Positions 32,923 through 40,752 of a stretch of 42,139 bases of DNA are shown here, piece after piece. The DNA lies in NCBI GenBank assembly GCA_039917855.1, contig JBDSIR010000042.1:1-42139 (forward strand), written 5' to 3'. Under the pieces are notes generated by a model. It saw nothing but the letters and a program-made list of their open reading frames with translations. It was not told the DNA's origin and did no database searches. This DNA comes from CAMLHU01 sp039917855 (GTDB taxonomy: Bacteria > Gemmatimonadota > Gemmatimonadetes > Gemmatimonadales > GWC2-71-9). The position numbers and the translations under genes were made by a program. How positions within the stretch are numbered: the stretch's first letter is position 1; every line of letters starts with the position of its first letter.

Positions 32923-34610
32923 GCCTGGTCCTCCGTGCCCCCTGGCAGGGGCAAGTAGATCGTGAAAGTGGTCCCGGCGCCCAGGGTGGAGTCGACGAAG
33001 ACCAGGCCACGGTGCGCTTCGACGGCGCGTTGAACAATAGATAGTCCGAGCCCGGAACCCCCGGGTCGGCCGGTGACGAACGGCTCGAAGAGGCGCGGCC
33101 GCACCTCCTCGGGGATGCCGGGGCCGTCATCGGCGACGACGAGCTTGGCCGCCCGGTCCAGGGCGGCACCGCTGGGAAGCTCCCCGGGCAGGGCCAGGCC
33201 GGTGGTGATCGTCACGCGTACCGGACCCTTGGCGGCTTGGACCGCGTTGAGGGTCAGGTTGGACACCACCCGGTGGAGCAGGTCTTCGTCCCCTTCGACC
33301 TCCACCGCTTCCCCGGCCACCTCGATCACGGCGCCTTCGGCGCAATCGGGATGCTCCTTTACCAGGCGGATCGCCCCGCGGGCCACGTCCTGGAGGTCCA
33401 TCGGCGCCGAGCGGGTGACGCGCACCCGGGAGAAGTCGAGGAACTCGCTCAAGAGCCGGCTCAGCCGGTCGCTTTCGCGTACGATGAGGTGCGCGAGGAA
33501 GCGCTCATCGTCGTTGGCCCGTGGCGACCGGGAGAGCTGCTCCACGCTGCTCCGGATCGAGGCCAGCGGGTTCCGGATCTCGTGTGCCAGCGAGGCGGAG
33601 AGTTCGGCCACGGCCTCGAGCCGCTCGGCGCGCAGGTGCAGCTCCTGCAGCCGCTTCTGGTCGGAGATGTCGGCGAAGATCGCCGTGACGCTGGGCGAGC
33701 TCTGTCCCACGCGCTCGAGGGTGGTGACGCTGAGGCCCACCGGGAACTGGGTCCCGTCCTCGCGGGTGATGATACCTTCCGACCGCGCCACCCGTCGTCC
33801 CCAGCGCATCGAGGCGACCAGCGCGTCCGCCAGCCCCGGGGAGACTGCGCGGATGGCCTCGAGCGCCGGGAGGCCGAGCATCCGACGTCCGGTGATGCCG
33901 AGGAGCTTTTCCGCCATCGGATTGATGAAGGCGAGACGCCCGGCGGGATCGATCGTAAGCACCCCGGAGGTGATGGTCCGGAGCACGTCGTCGGCCTCGA
34001 GCCGCACCTGCGCCAGTTCGGTTTCGAGCTGCAGCGTCCGCGCACCGGCCGTACGGAGCCGTGCCGCCAACACCGACACCACGGCGAACACCAGCGCGAA
34101 CACCACCAGCTGGCCGAGGAACCCCGCGCCGGGGATCTCGGGCTGTCCCCACATCACGTCGGCGAAGTAGAGCGAAAGGCAGAGGACCGTGACCAGCAGC
34201 GCCGACCCGAAGGTCAGGTAGAGGCTGTAGGCCGCGATCACCACCACGAAGAGCGACGGGAAGGGGCTCCGCTCGCCGCCGGTGAGATGCACCACCGTGA
34301 TGATCGCCACCACGTCGGTGAATGCCTGCACGTACAGCTGACTCTCGCTCGGCACCTGCCGCTCGCCGCGCACCACGAAATGGCCGTAGGCGCTCAGCAC
34401 GAAGATCACCAGCACCGAGACGGCGGTGAGGAAGGCCGCGTCGGGCGATTCGGTCCAGACCAGGCCCACACGCCAGAGCGCCCCGGTGGCCAGGATCAGC
34501 CGCAGGGCGATCAGCCACTGCAGCACCGTCCCGACCGCGGGGATGGAGAACCAGACCAGCTGTCGCTGCCGGTCGGAGTTCCGCCGAGGCTCCGCTGCGT
34601 GTTCGGTCAT
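32919..34610 (-). CDS. PilS-like membrane histidine kinase with PAS domain
   Basis: The 563-residue kinase has about six membrane helices in residues 20-185, a short coiled linker, a PAS domain (about 205-318, VLRTITSGVLTIDPAGRLAFIN), a HisKA domain with H343 in LSASLAHEIRNPLASI, and an HATPase domain with NLTLNAVQAAKGP, DDGPGIP and GGSGLGLSIV. Six helices followed by PAS and kinase domains is the PilS layout, in which the membrane helices sense unassembled pilin. The ATG at 34608-34610 has an AGGA site 4 bases upstream. A longer reading to 34703 crosses the promoter region of the divergent gene and is rejected. It overlaps its regulator gene by 4 bases. Confidence 0.87.
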   Translation of the reverse strand: MTEHAAEPRRNSDRQRQLVWFSIPAVGTVLQWLIALRLILATGALWRVGLVWTESPDAAFLTAVSVLVIFVLSAYGHFVVRGERQVPSESQLYVQAFTDVVAIITVVHLTGGERSPFPSLFVVVIAAYSLYLTFGSALLVTVLCLSLYFADVMWGQPEIPGAGFLGQLVVFALVFAVVSVLAARLRTAGARTLQLETELAQVRLEADDVLRTITSGVLTIDPAGRLAFINPMAEKLLGITGRRMLGLPALEAIRAVSPGLADALVASMRWGRRVARSEGIITREDGTQFPVGLSVTTLERVGQSSPSVTAIFADISDQKRLQELHLRAERLEAVAELSASLAHEIRNPLASIRSSVEQLSRSPRANDDERFLAHLIVRESDRLSRLLSEFLDFSRVRVTRSAPMDLQDVARGAIRLVKEHPDCAEGAVIEVAGEAVEVEGDEDLLHRVVSNLTLNAVQAAKGPVRVTITTGLALPGELPSGAALDRAAKLVVADDGPGIPEEVRPRLFEPFVTGRPGGSGLGLSIVQRAVEAHRGLVFVDSTLGAGTTFTIYLPLPGGTEDQA

Positions 34611-34690
34611 CGCATCCTGGAGGAAAGGCCGGGGAGGGGGTCGGGCCCAGAGAGCTAATATGGTCGGCGCCGGTCGGTATCGGAACCGGT

Positions 34691-34696
34691 TAGAAT
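34691..34696 (+). promoter_or_regulatory. -10 box next to the GIY-YIG start (leaderless transcript)
   Basis: TAGAAT ends 5 bases before the ATG at 34702, so initiation at the usual distance would fall on the start codon itself. There is no ribosome-binding site in front of the ATG, which agrees with a leaderless mRNA. No clear -35 box is visible. Confidence 0.45.
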
Positions 34697-34701
34697 CCGG
34701 C

Positions 34702-35673
34702 ATGCCTTGGGCCGTCTATCTGGTGCGCTGCCGCGACGGTTCGCTCTATACCGGTGTCGCCACCGACGTCGGACGCCGCATGGCCGAGCACAACGCCGGC
34801 ATCGGGGCCCGGTATACCCGCGCCCGGGGACCGGTCACCCTCGTCCATCAGGAGCCTGCCGCCGACCGTTCAGCGGCGCTCCGGCGGGAAGCGGCCATCA
34901 AGCGTCTTTCCCGCCCCCTCAAAGAGCGCCTCGTCCGCGGCGAGCCCCTGCCGATGCCCGACTTCGCCGGTTTCCCCGCCGCCGCCTTCAGCTTCCTGCG
35001 CGGCCTCAAGCGCCACAATGCGCGCCCCTGGTTCGAGGCCCGCCGCGACACCTACGAGGCCGCGATCCGCGACCCGATGCGCTCACTCATCGAAGCCATC
35101 GACGTCCGGCTCGCGCGGCGGGCCCCCGAGATCGTGGGCGATCCCCGTCGTTCGATGTTCCGGATCCATCGCGACATCCGCTTCTCGAACGACAAGTCAC
35201 CCTACAAGAGCTGGGCGAGCGCCTGGTTCTACCACCGGGACGCCGGCAAGGGGGTGGGTCAGGATGCGCACGGCGGCGCCGGCCTCTACTTCCACCTGGA
35301 GCCCGGAGAGTGTCTGGTCGCGGGGGGACTCTGGATGCCCGAGCGTGGGGCGCTCGCCAAGGTGCGCGATGCGATCGCGGAGGATCCGGAGGAATTCGCT
35401 CGGCTCGTCTCGGCGCCCAGATTCAAGCGCACGTACAAGAGGCTGAGCGTGGAGGCGGTGCTGACCCGCACACCGCGCGGCTACGCCGCCGACCATCCCG
35501 CGGAGCGCTGGCTCCGGTACAAGTCGTTCACCGCCTCGGTGAAGCTGACCGACGCCCAGATCCGCTCCCCCCGGTTGCCCGATCTGATCGTGAAGCGCTA
35601 TGAGGCGCTGCTGCCGCTGGTGCGGTGGCTCAACGCGGCGCTGGGGTTTCCGGAGCAGAGCTCGCGGTTCTAG
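34702..35673 (+). CDS. GIY-YIG nuclease domain fused to DUF2461
   Basis: The 323-residue protein joins two domains. Residues 1-80 are a GIY-YIG domain of the small YhbQ/UPF0213 type: VYLVRC (Tyr6), LYTGV (Tyr16, Gly18), GRRMAEHN with the catalytic-type Arg, and a Glu in LRREAAIK (E63). Residues about 86-320 are a DUF2461/TIGR02453-type domain (FSFLRGLKRHNARPWFEA, FRIHRDIRFSNDKSPYKSW, AGLYFHLEPGE and WLRYKSFTAS). Each is normally a separate protein. The reading frame is continuous with no stop or shift, so the fusion seems real. The GIY-YIG part may cut DNA; the DUF2461 function is unknown. Its stop is followed immediately by a long palindromic repeat. Confidence 0.82.
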   Translation: MPWAVYLVRCRDGSLYTGVATDVGRRMAEHNAGIGARYTRARGPVTLVHQEPAADRSAALRREAAIKRLSRPLKERLVRGEPLPMPDFAGFPAAAFSFLRGLKRHNARPWFEARRDTYEAAIRDPMRSLIEAIDVRLARRAPEIVGDPRRSMFRIHRDIRFSNDKSPYKSWASAWFYHRDAGKGVGQDAHGGAGLYFHLEPGECLVAGGLWMPERGALAKVRDAIAEDPEEFARLVSAPRFKRTYKRLSVEAVLTRTPRGYAADHPAERWLRYKSFTASVKLTDAQIRSPRLPDLIVKRYEALLPLVRWLNAALGFPEQSSRF

Positions 35674-36080
35674 GCGGTCAGGCGGTCAGGCGGTCAGGCG
35701 GACGGGCGGCGACCGAAGCGGCCCACAGGAGCGCGTAGCGCGACTCGGCCGCGAGGAAGGGGCGGACGGGCGGACGGGCGGACGGACGGGCGGGCGGGCG
35801 GACGGGCGGACGGGCGGTCGGGCGGAACGTCGGGGTCGGAGGCAAGCAAAGCACGGAGTCATCCCGAGCCTTGTCCTGAGCGCAGCGAAGGAAGAGCGAG
35901 GGATCTACCCAGCAAAGACCTTGGCGTGCAATCTCGCTACGGTCTTGGCCGGCAAGATCCCTCGCTCCGCTCGGGATGACTCCGTGCTTGGTATGACTCC
36001 GAACCGCCCGACCGCCTGACCGCCCCTTCCTCGCGGCCGAGTCGCGCTACGCGCTCCTGTGGGCCGCTTCGGTCGCCGCC
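35674..36080. repeat. Nested palindromic repeat filling a convergent gap
   Basis: The entire gap between two convergent genes is repeat. Outer arms 35705-35765 and 36020-36080 are perfect inverted copies (61 bp), and the right arm ends exactly before the stop codon of the peptidase gene. Inside are G-rich tandem 8-mers (GGGCGGAC type, 35761-35827). An inner inverted pair follows: aagcacggagtcatcccgag near 35849-35868 and ctcgggatgactccgtgctt at 35970-35989. The intervening text has related GAGCGAGGGATC / GATCCCTCGCTC arms. No gene is present. Such a structure could form a very stable hairpin in either transcript and may act as a bidirectional terminator. The repeat type appears dispersed and mobile, but no transposase is nearby. 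Confidence 0.8.
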
Positions 36081-37421
36081 TTACCGCCTCCGCATCGCCC
36101 GTTCGATCTCGGCCGCATCCCGCATCGCGCCGGCGCTCAGCACCTCATGTCCGGTCGCGGTCACCAGCACGTCATCTTCGATCCGCACTCCGAGGTTCTC
36201 CTCGGCGATATAGATCCCGGGCTCGACGGTGAGGATCATCCCTGGGACGAACGGTGTGCTGTAGACCCCGACGTCGTGCACATCCATGCCGAGCCAGTGC
36301 GACAGGCCGTGGAAGAAATACTTGTTGCAGTCACCACCGTCGCCGCAGAGGTCGCCGGAGTGCGCCTTCATGTACTCTCGGGCGATCTGGCCCAGCCGCA
36401 TCATCGTCATCCCCGGTCGCACCGAGTCGATGGCATTCTGCTGGGTCGCGAGGACCAGGTCGTAGATGGCGCGCTGGCGCGGGGTGTAGCGCCCCGAGAC
36501 CGGATAGGTCCGGGTCACGTCGGCCGAGTAGTAGCCCCACTCCGCGCCGATATCGACCACCACGAGGTCACCGGCCTGCATCTGCCGGCGGCTCTTGTCG
36601 TAATGCAGGGTCACGGAGTTCGGCCCGGAACCGACGATGCTCGGGAAGCCTACCCGCTCGGCGCCGTTCCGATGGAACGCCGCCTCGATGATGGTCTCGA
36701 GCTGGTACTCCCACATCCCCGGCGCCAGCATCCGGGTGGCATCGCGGTGCGCGTCGATGGTGGCATTGATGGTGCCGCGCATCCGCCGGATCTCATCGGC
36801 ATCCTTCACCAACCGAAGCGCCGCGATCTCGGCACCGAGGTCCTTCACCGTCAACGCGCTGCCGAAGCCACCGAAGACCAGGCCGCGAAGGAATTCGTCC
36901 TTCCCCTGGCGCTCGCCCCGCTTGAGATAGAGTGCTCCGCCCCGCGCCCGGCCGACGGAGCGGCGGATCAGCTGCTGGGCGCTGTCGGCGGCGTGGGTCT
37001 CGACGATGCCGGTGAGCGCCGTGGCCGAGTCGCCCGGCCCGAGCTTCACACCGGTCCACCGCTCGGAAGCGGGGATCCGCGGCGGGAGGTAGAGGATCGC
37101 CTGGTCGGGCAACGTGTCGCTGGCGATGAGCACCAGCCAGGAGCCCGGCTCTTCGAGGCCGGTGAGGTAGAAGAAGTCGTTGTCCTCGCGGTAGTCGCTG
37201 TCCTGCGGGTAGTCCCCCTCGATGGAGCGCGCTTCAGCGGAGCGGAGGACGGCGACGCCGGAACCCAGGCGGGCGAAGAGCGCCGCACGCCGGGCCTGGA
37301 GCGTGGCGACCGGGACGGCGCCTGCCGGCGAACCGGCCTGGGCCTGCACGGCGGCAGGAATGAGGCTTGCGCTGAGCGGCAGCGAAGCGAGCAGCGCGAC
37401 GAGCGCGAGACGACGACGCAT
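36081..37421 (-). CDS. Secreted Xaa-Pro aminopeptidase-like M24 metallopeptidase
   Basis: This 446-residue protein has a signal peptide (about 1-28, ending AVQAQA), an N-terminal aminopeptidase P domain (EDNDFFYLTGLEEPG region) and the C-terminal pita-bread fold. All five M24 metal ligands are in place: D290, D301, H375, E400 and E415 (VVVDIGAEWGYYSADVTRTY, HGLSHWLGMDVHDVG, LTVEPGIYI, VRIEDD). It should remove N-terminal residues ahead of Pro, but outside the cytoplasm, unlike the usual PepP. The internal DLCGDGGDCN pair of Cys could form a disulfide, consistent with export. GAGG lies 6 bases before the ATG at 37421. The stop codon abuts the arm of a long palindrome. Confidence 0.9.
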   Translation of the reverse strand: MRRRLALVALLASLPLSASLIPAAVQAQAGSPAGAVPVATLQARRAALFARLGSGVAVLRSAEARSIEGDYPQDSDYREDNDFFYLTGLEEPGSWLVLIASDTLPDQAILYLPPRIPASERWTGVKLGPGDSATALTGIVETHAADSAQQLIRRSVGRARGGALYLKRGERQGKDEFLRGLVFGGFGSALTVKDLGAEIAALRLVKDADEIRRMRGTINATIDAHRDATRMLAPGMWEYQLETIIEAAFHRNGAERVGFPSIVGSGPNSVTLHYDKSRRQMQAGDLVVVDIGAEWGYYSADVTRTYPVSGRYTPRQRAIYDLVLATQQNAIDSVRPGMTMMRLGQIAREYMKAHSGDLCGDGGDCNKYFFHGLSHWLGMDVHDVGVYSTPFVPGMILTVEPGIYIAEENLGVRIEDDVLVTATGHEVLSAGAMRDAAEIERAMRRR

Positions 37422-37493
37422 GGGGGACCTCGGACAGGGAATCAACGTTGGGGGGACTCGACTGCGACCTACGCTTATCGAGGTTCGAAAGTG

Positions 37494-37856
37494 TCAGGGA
37501 GAGCTCGTTCACCACGGAGGATCGGAGGTACACGGAGACACACGGAGTACCGATCTTGGTGTCCCATACCAGAGATCCCACCTTGAGACCCAAAAAAGGC
37601 ATTACCTCCGTGCCGCTCCGTGTACCTCCGACCCTCCGTGGTGAATGAACTGATCAATCGACTGGAACCTCGAATCAGGGAGAGCTCGTTCACCACGGAG
37701 GATCGGAGGTACACGGAGACACACGGAGAACCGATCTTGGTGTCCCATACCAGAGATCCCACCTTGAGACCCAACAAAGCATTACCTCCGTGCCGCTCCG
37801 TGTATCTCCGACCCTCCGTGGTGAATGAACTGATCAATGGACTGGAACATCGAATC
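37494..37856. repeat. Tandem duplication of a 181-bp palindromic repeat
   Basis: Two copies of a 181-bp unit (37494-37674 and 37675-about 37856) lie head to tail and are nearly identical. Each unit is itself an inverted repeat: one arm reads TTCACCACGGAGGATCGGAG and continues GTACACGGAGACACACGGAG, and the other arm is its near-complement (CTCCGTGTACCTCCGACCC and so on). ACGGAG-type motifs recur about every 8-9 bases. The last ~25 bases of each unit match the 3' end of the VanX-like gene, including its stop codon, so the unit was duplicated together with the end of that gene. No credible gene lies in the gap 37422-37833. A similar GAGG/ACGGAG design with another sequence occurs in the elements at 38.5-41.7 kb. 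Confidence 0.85.
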
Positions 37857-38484
37857 GCACTTCGTCCGGCAGCCGCATCAGGAAATGCCACCACTCCTGA
37901 TCGTAGTTCTGGAACCCTTCCGCCGCCATCGCGTCGCCCAGCTTCTTCCGATCCACGGCCGCCTCGCCGGTGGCGTTGGCGGTATGAGCATCTTCATTGA
38001 ACGTATCGAATGGCGTCCCCATCTCGATCGGCCGCCGGGTGCGGAGATCGATGAGCGTCAGGTCGACCGCGAGGCCGAGGTTGTGGCGTGAGCGGGCTGC
38101 GATATAGCCGCCGTCGACCAGTTCGATCTTCCGCCCCACTCGCTCGGCCCACGCCACCATCGCTTCGGTGGCGCGGACGGGGCGGTAGCCGTCGTAGATC
38201 AGGAGGCCGAGGTGCCGGGGGCGGAGCCGGGCCTGGACGCGGGTAAGGGCCGCGACTGCTTCCTTTCTCAGGAAGGCGCGGCTCGTCTCGTAGCCAGGGA
38301 GGGGGGCGCCGGTGAAGTTGTTGGCGCCGAAGTAGCGGGCTTCGACCGCGATGGTGGTGTCGACGGAGCGGACGTCGGCCATCAGCGAGTCGAAGACCCG
38401 ATGGTCGCGGAGGATGACGGTGTCGGCGGGGGCTTGGGCGCCGAGCGGGCCGGCGAGAAGTGCCAATAGGAGGAGCGGCTTCAT
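37834..38484 (-). CDS. VanX-type D-Ala-D-Ala dipeptidase (M15D), exported
   Basis: The 216-residue protein has a short signal peptide (about 1-19) and the M15D signature: DGYRP (R101), SRHNLGLAVDLTL with Zn ligands H134 and D141, and QEWWHF with catalytic E197 and Zn ligand H200. VanX/DdpX-type enzymes cleave D-alanyl-D-alanine. Export suggests work on peptidoglycan-derived dipeptide in the periplasm. No vanA/vanH/vanR/vanS genes are nearby, so a link with glycopeptide resistance is not supported. The start at 38484 is chosen because a signal peptide begins there; a longer form to 38628 would cross the palindromic arm of the next element. The last codons lie inside a 181-bp duplicated repeat. 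The ribosome-binding site is weak (GGAA). Confidence 0.88.
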   Translation of the reverse strand: MKPLLLLALLAGPLGAQAPADTVILRDHRVFDSLMADVRSVDTTIAVEARYFGANNFTGAPLPGYETSRAFLRKEAVAALTRVQARLRPRHLGLLIYDGYRPVRATEAMVAWAERVGRKIELVDGGYIAARSRHNLGLAVDLTLIDLRTRRPIEMGTPFDTFNEDAHTANATGEAAVDRKKLGDAMAAEGFQNYDQEWWHFLMRLPDEVRFDVPVH

Positions 38485-38544
38485 GCGTTCCAATGTACCG
38501 TCTCGCGTGGAAATGGTGGTGGATGGGTCGGTGCAGGGAGTTAG

Positions 38545-39056
38545 GCTCCGTGAACCTGTCGCGAGAACGCGAAAGCACGAAGGTTCGCGAAAGAATACTT
38601 TGGGGGTGCCATGCAAGGATCCAAACATGAGTTCGAAGAACTCTCATCCAAGATCTTGGGAGCCGCTATTGCTGTTCATCGCGCCCTCGGCGCAGGGTAT
38701 CAGGAGAGTGTCTACTCCAACGCCCTAAGTGTCGCCCTGGCCGAACAAGGCATCTCTCACGCGCGTGAACACGAGGTCGATCTCTACTTCAAAGGGGTCC
38801 ATATCGGCAAACACCGATTGGATCTCCTGGTGGAAGACACCATCGTGGTCGAATTGAAGGCCGTCGAAAAAGTGTTGGAGCTCCACAAGGCCCAACTCCG
38901 CTCATACCTCAAGTCCACTGGAAAGGAGGTCGGACTCCTCCTCAACTTCGAAGCCCCAGTCCTCGAAGTTCGACGGGCCGTGAGTTCCCGCACCCCCCAA
39001 TAGTCGTTTTCGCGAACCTTCGTGCTTTCGCGCTTTCGCGCGAGGTTCACGGAGCT
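38545..39056. mobile_element. Candidate element A: inverted-repeat-bounded GxxExxY gene
   Basis: The left end (38545-38610) and the reverse complement of the right end (38989-39056) match over about 66 bases. Both carry GCTCCGTGAACCT, the block GCGAAAGCACGAAGG followed by TTCGCGAAA, and TTGGGGGTGC. They flank a single 393-bp gene (38611-39003) almost without spare sequence: the ATG follows the left arm and the last codons lie in the right arm. Two related gene-less copies lie at 40447-40676 and 41336-41689. No target-site duplication is obvious, and no transposase is present, so mobility is inferred from structure. Confidence 0.6.
38611..39003 (+). CDS. GxxExxY protein with PD-(D/E)XK nuclease-like core
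   Basis: The 130-residue protein carries the name motif G29-x-x-E32-x-x-Y35 (GAGYQESVY). It also has a PD-(D/E)XK pattern: D71 in HRLDLLV, then E81-x-K83 in VVELKA, and Q95-x3-Y99 in AQLRSYL, the QxxxY motif seen in RecB-type nucleases. The family is common in environmental bacteria but its role is not established. I predict a metal-dependent DNA nuclease or DNA-binding protein. The base composition is visibly less GC-rich than its neighbours, which supports transfer. It is bounded by ~66-bp inverted repeats, with the C-terminal codons (RTPQ) inside one arm. A GGGGG run 4 bases upstream of the ATG may serve as a ribosome-binding site. It could serve the repeats around it. Confidence 0.85.
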   Translation: MQGSKHEFEELSSKILGAAIAVHRALGAGYQESVYSNALSVALAEQGISHAREHEVDLYFKGVHIGKHRLDLLVEDTIVVELKAVEKVLELHKAQLRSYLKSTGKEVGLLLNFEAPVLEVRRAVSSRTPQ

Positions 39057-39131
39057 CCGCATGCCAGCACCTAGCCTAGCCGACCCGGGCCGGAGCCTGC
39101 ATTTTCAGGACATCCCACACCGGCCCCACCC

Positions 39132-40439
39132 ATGACCGATCGTCGCTCCTTCCTGACCGCCATCGCGGGGCTCCCGCTCCTGCCCAGCGCGCTCACCGGT
39201 ACGGCCCACCGGCCCACCGGCCCTCTGGCCCACGTCGACAAGCCCCGGATGCCCTCCGAGATCCGCGCCACCGGCGAGTCGTTCTGGCGCGAGCTCCGCA
39301 AGGAGTTCACCCTCAACCGCGATGAGACTTTCTTCAATACCGGCACCCTCGGCGCCAGTCCCAAGGCGGTCCAGGAGGCCGTGATCGACCATATGCGCCA
39401 CGTCGACCGCGACATCGCGCAGTGGGACTACTACGCCGACCACGAGAACTATTTCACCGGCTACTACCCCGAACTCACCTACCGCGAGAAGCTCGCGGCC
39501 ATCATCGGCGCCAAAGGGCACGACGTGGCGCTCTGCCAGAACGCCACCTTCGGGATGAACTTCCTCGCCAACGGCCTCGAGCTCGCACCAGGCGACGAAG
39601 TGGTGGCGACCAATCAGGACCACCCCGGGGGCCGGAAAGGGTTCGACCTTCGCGCCAAGCGCCAGGGGATCGTGGTCAAGGAGATCCTCCTCCCCGACCC
39701 CGCCACCGATCTCACTCCCGACCAGCTCGTCGATCTCTACCTCGGCCAGACCACGCCGCAGACCAGGCTCTGGGCCATTCCACACATCAACAGCGGGCGC
39801 GCCACCCGCTTCCCGGTCGAGCGGCTCTGCGCCGCGGCCCGCGAGCGCGGGATCTTCAGCGCCATCGACGGCGCCCAGAGCCTGGGACATCTCGCCATCG
39901 ACGTGAACGCGATGGGTTGCGACGCTATTTACGGGAGCCCGCATAAGTGGCTGCTGGCGCCGAAGGGGACCGGGATGCTTTGGGTCCGCCCCGAGAAGCA
40001 GCAACATCTCTGGGCCACCCTCGCCTCGGCCGGATGGGACGACCCGAATGACCGGATGTACGCCCTGATGCAGTACGGCACCGGCAACCTGTCCCTCCTC
40101 GTCGGGCTCGGCGTCGCCTGCGATTTCCATCAGCAGATCGGCTCGCAGAAGATCCAGGACCGGATCGTCGGGATGGGAGACCAGCTTCGCGCCGGCGTCA
40201 AGGCGATCCCGGGGTCCCGGATCATTTCGCCGACCCATCCTCAGCTTACCTGCGCCTCGACCGTCTATGGACTTTCCGGGAAGACCGGGAACCAGATCCA
40301 GGACTTCCTCTGGAACCGCGCCAAGATCCGGGTCCGCTCGGTGGGGGATATCGGCGTGCGCCACACCTGCCACATCTACAACTCACCGGCGGATGTCGAT
40401 CGGACGCTGGGGCTGCTGACGGAGCTTGCCAGGTCGTAG
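39132..40439 (+). CDS. Tat-exported class V aminotransferase-fold PLP enzyme
   Basis: The 435-residue protein begins MTDRRSFLTAIAGLPLLPSA, a twin-arginine signal, so it is probably exported folded with its cofactor. The rest is an aminotransferase class V fold resembling isopenicillin N epimerase or cysteine desulfurase relatives: NTGTLGASP, a PLP-phosphate region near QNATFGMNF, D246 in AIDGAQSLGH and Lys K272 in GSPHKWLLAP. C-terminal residues include the GVRHTCHIYNS segment. The exact reaction is unknown, and epimerase, desulfurase and lyase activities are all possible. It stands alone, between the right arm of element A and the left arm of element B. Confidence 0.85.
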   Translation: MTDRRSFLTAIAGLPLLPSALTGTAHRPTGPLAHVDKPRMPSEIRATGESFWRELRKEFTLNRDETFFNTGTLGASPKAVQEAVIDHMRHVDRDIAQWDYYADHENYFTGYYPELTYREKLAAIIGAKGHDVALCQNATFGMNFLANGLELAPGDEVVATNQDHPGGRKGFDLRAKRQGIVVKEILLPDPATDLTPDQLVDLYLGQTTPQTRLWAIPHINSGRATRFPVERLCAAARERGIFSAIDGAQSLGHLAIDVNAMGCDAIYGSPHKWLLAPKGTGMLWVRPEKQQHLWATLASAGWDDPNDRMYALMQYGTGNLSLLVGLGVACDFHQQIGSQKIQDRIVGMGDQLRAGVKAIPGSRIISPTHPQLTCASTVYGLSGKTGNQIQDFLWNRAKIRVRSVGDIGVRHTCHIYNSPADVDRTLGLLTELARS

Positions 40440-40446
40440 GGTGGCA

Positions 40447-40676
40447 GAGTTCCGCCCACCTATCGCGAAAACGCGAGAGCGCGAAGGTCCGCGAAAGGCT
40501 CCGTGGCGACCCAGGTTCCGTTCTCCAGAACCTATGAAATTGTTGGGTGCAACACGGAGCTCCCCTTGGGACCACCAAGATCTCGAACTCTGCGAACGTG
40601 AACGGGAGGGAGAGCTTCGGGGAGCCTTTCGCGTAGCTTCGCGCTTTCGCGTTTTCGCGCGAGGTTCACGGAATCC
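40447..40676. mobile_element. Candidate element B: gene-less copy with inverted ends
   Basis: Left arm 40447-40505 and the reverse complement of the right arm 40619-40676 match over most of 57 bases (TTCCG..ACCT.TCGCGAAAACGCGA.AGCGCGAAGG..CGCGAAAGGCTCC). The arms are the same type as in element A. Instead of a gene, the middle holds one copy of a unit (TTGGGTGCAACACGGAGCTCCCC and following, 40543-40592), which is repeated three times in element C. No reading frame of significance is present. The rest of the gap to the GreA-type gene (40677-40851) holds a hairpin and a weak promoter. Confidence 0.65.
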
Positions 40677-40752
40677 CGCCTTGAGCACCGGCGCTTCTGT
40701 ATGGGAATTGGGCTGTTGTAAGTACATGTCAGTCAATGAGTTACGCTGTCGC

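Noticed and set aside
35761..35827. GGGCGGAC tandem repeats as a short CRISPR or replication origin
   Set aside because: They are simple 8-mer G-rich repeats without spacers, DnaA boxes or AT-rich unwinding region.
37834..38484. Glycopeptide resistance locus
   Set aside because: Only a VanX-type enzyme is present, with a signal peptide and no vanH, vanA or vanRS; a peptidoglycan-turnover role is more likely.
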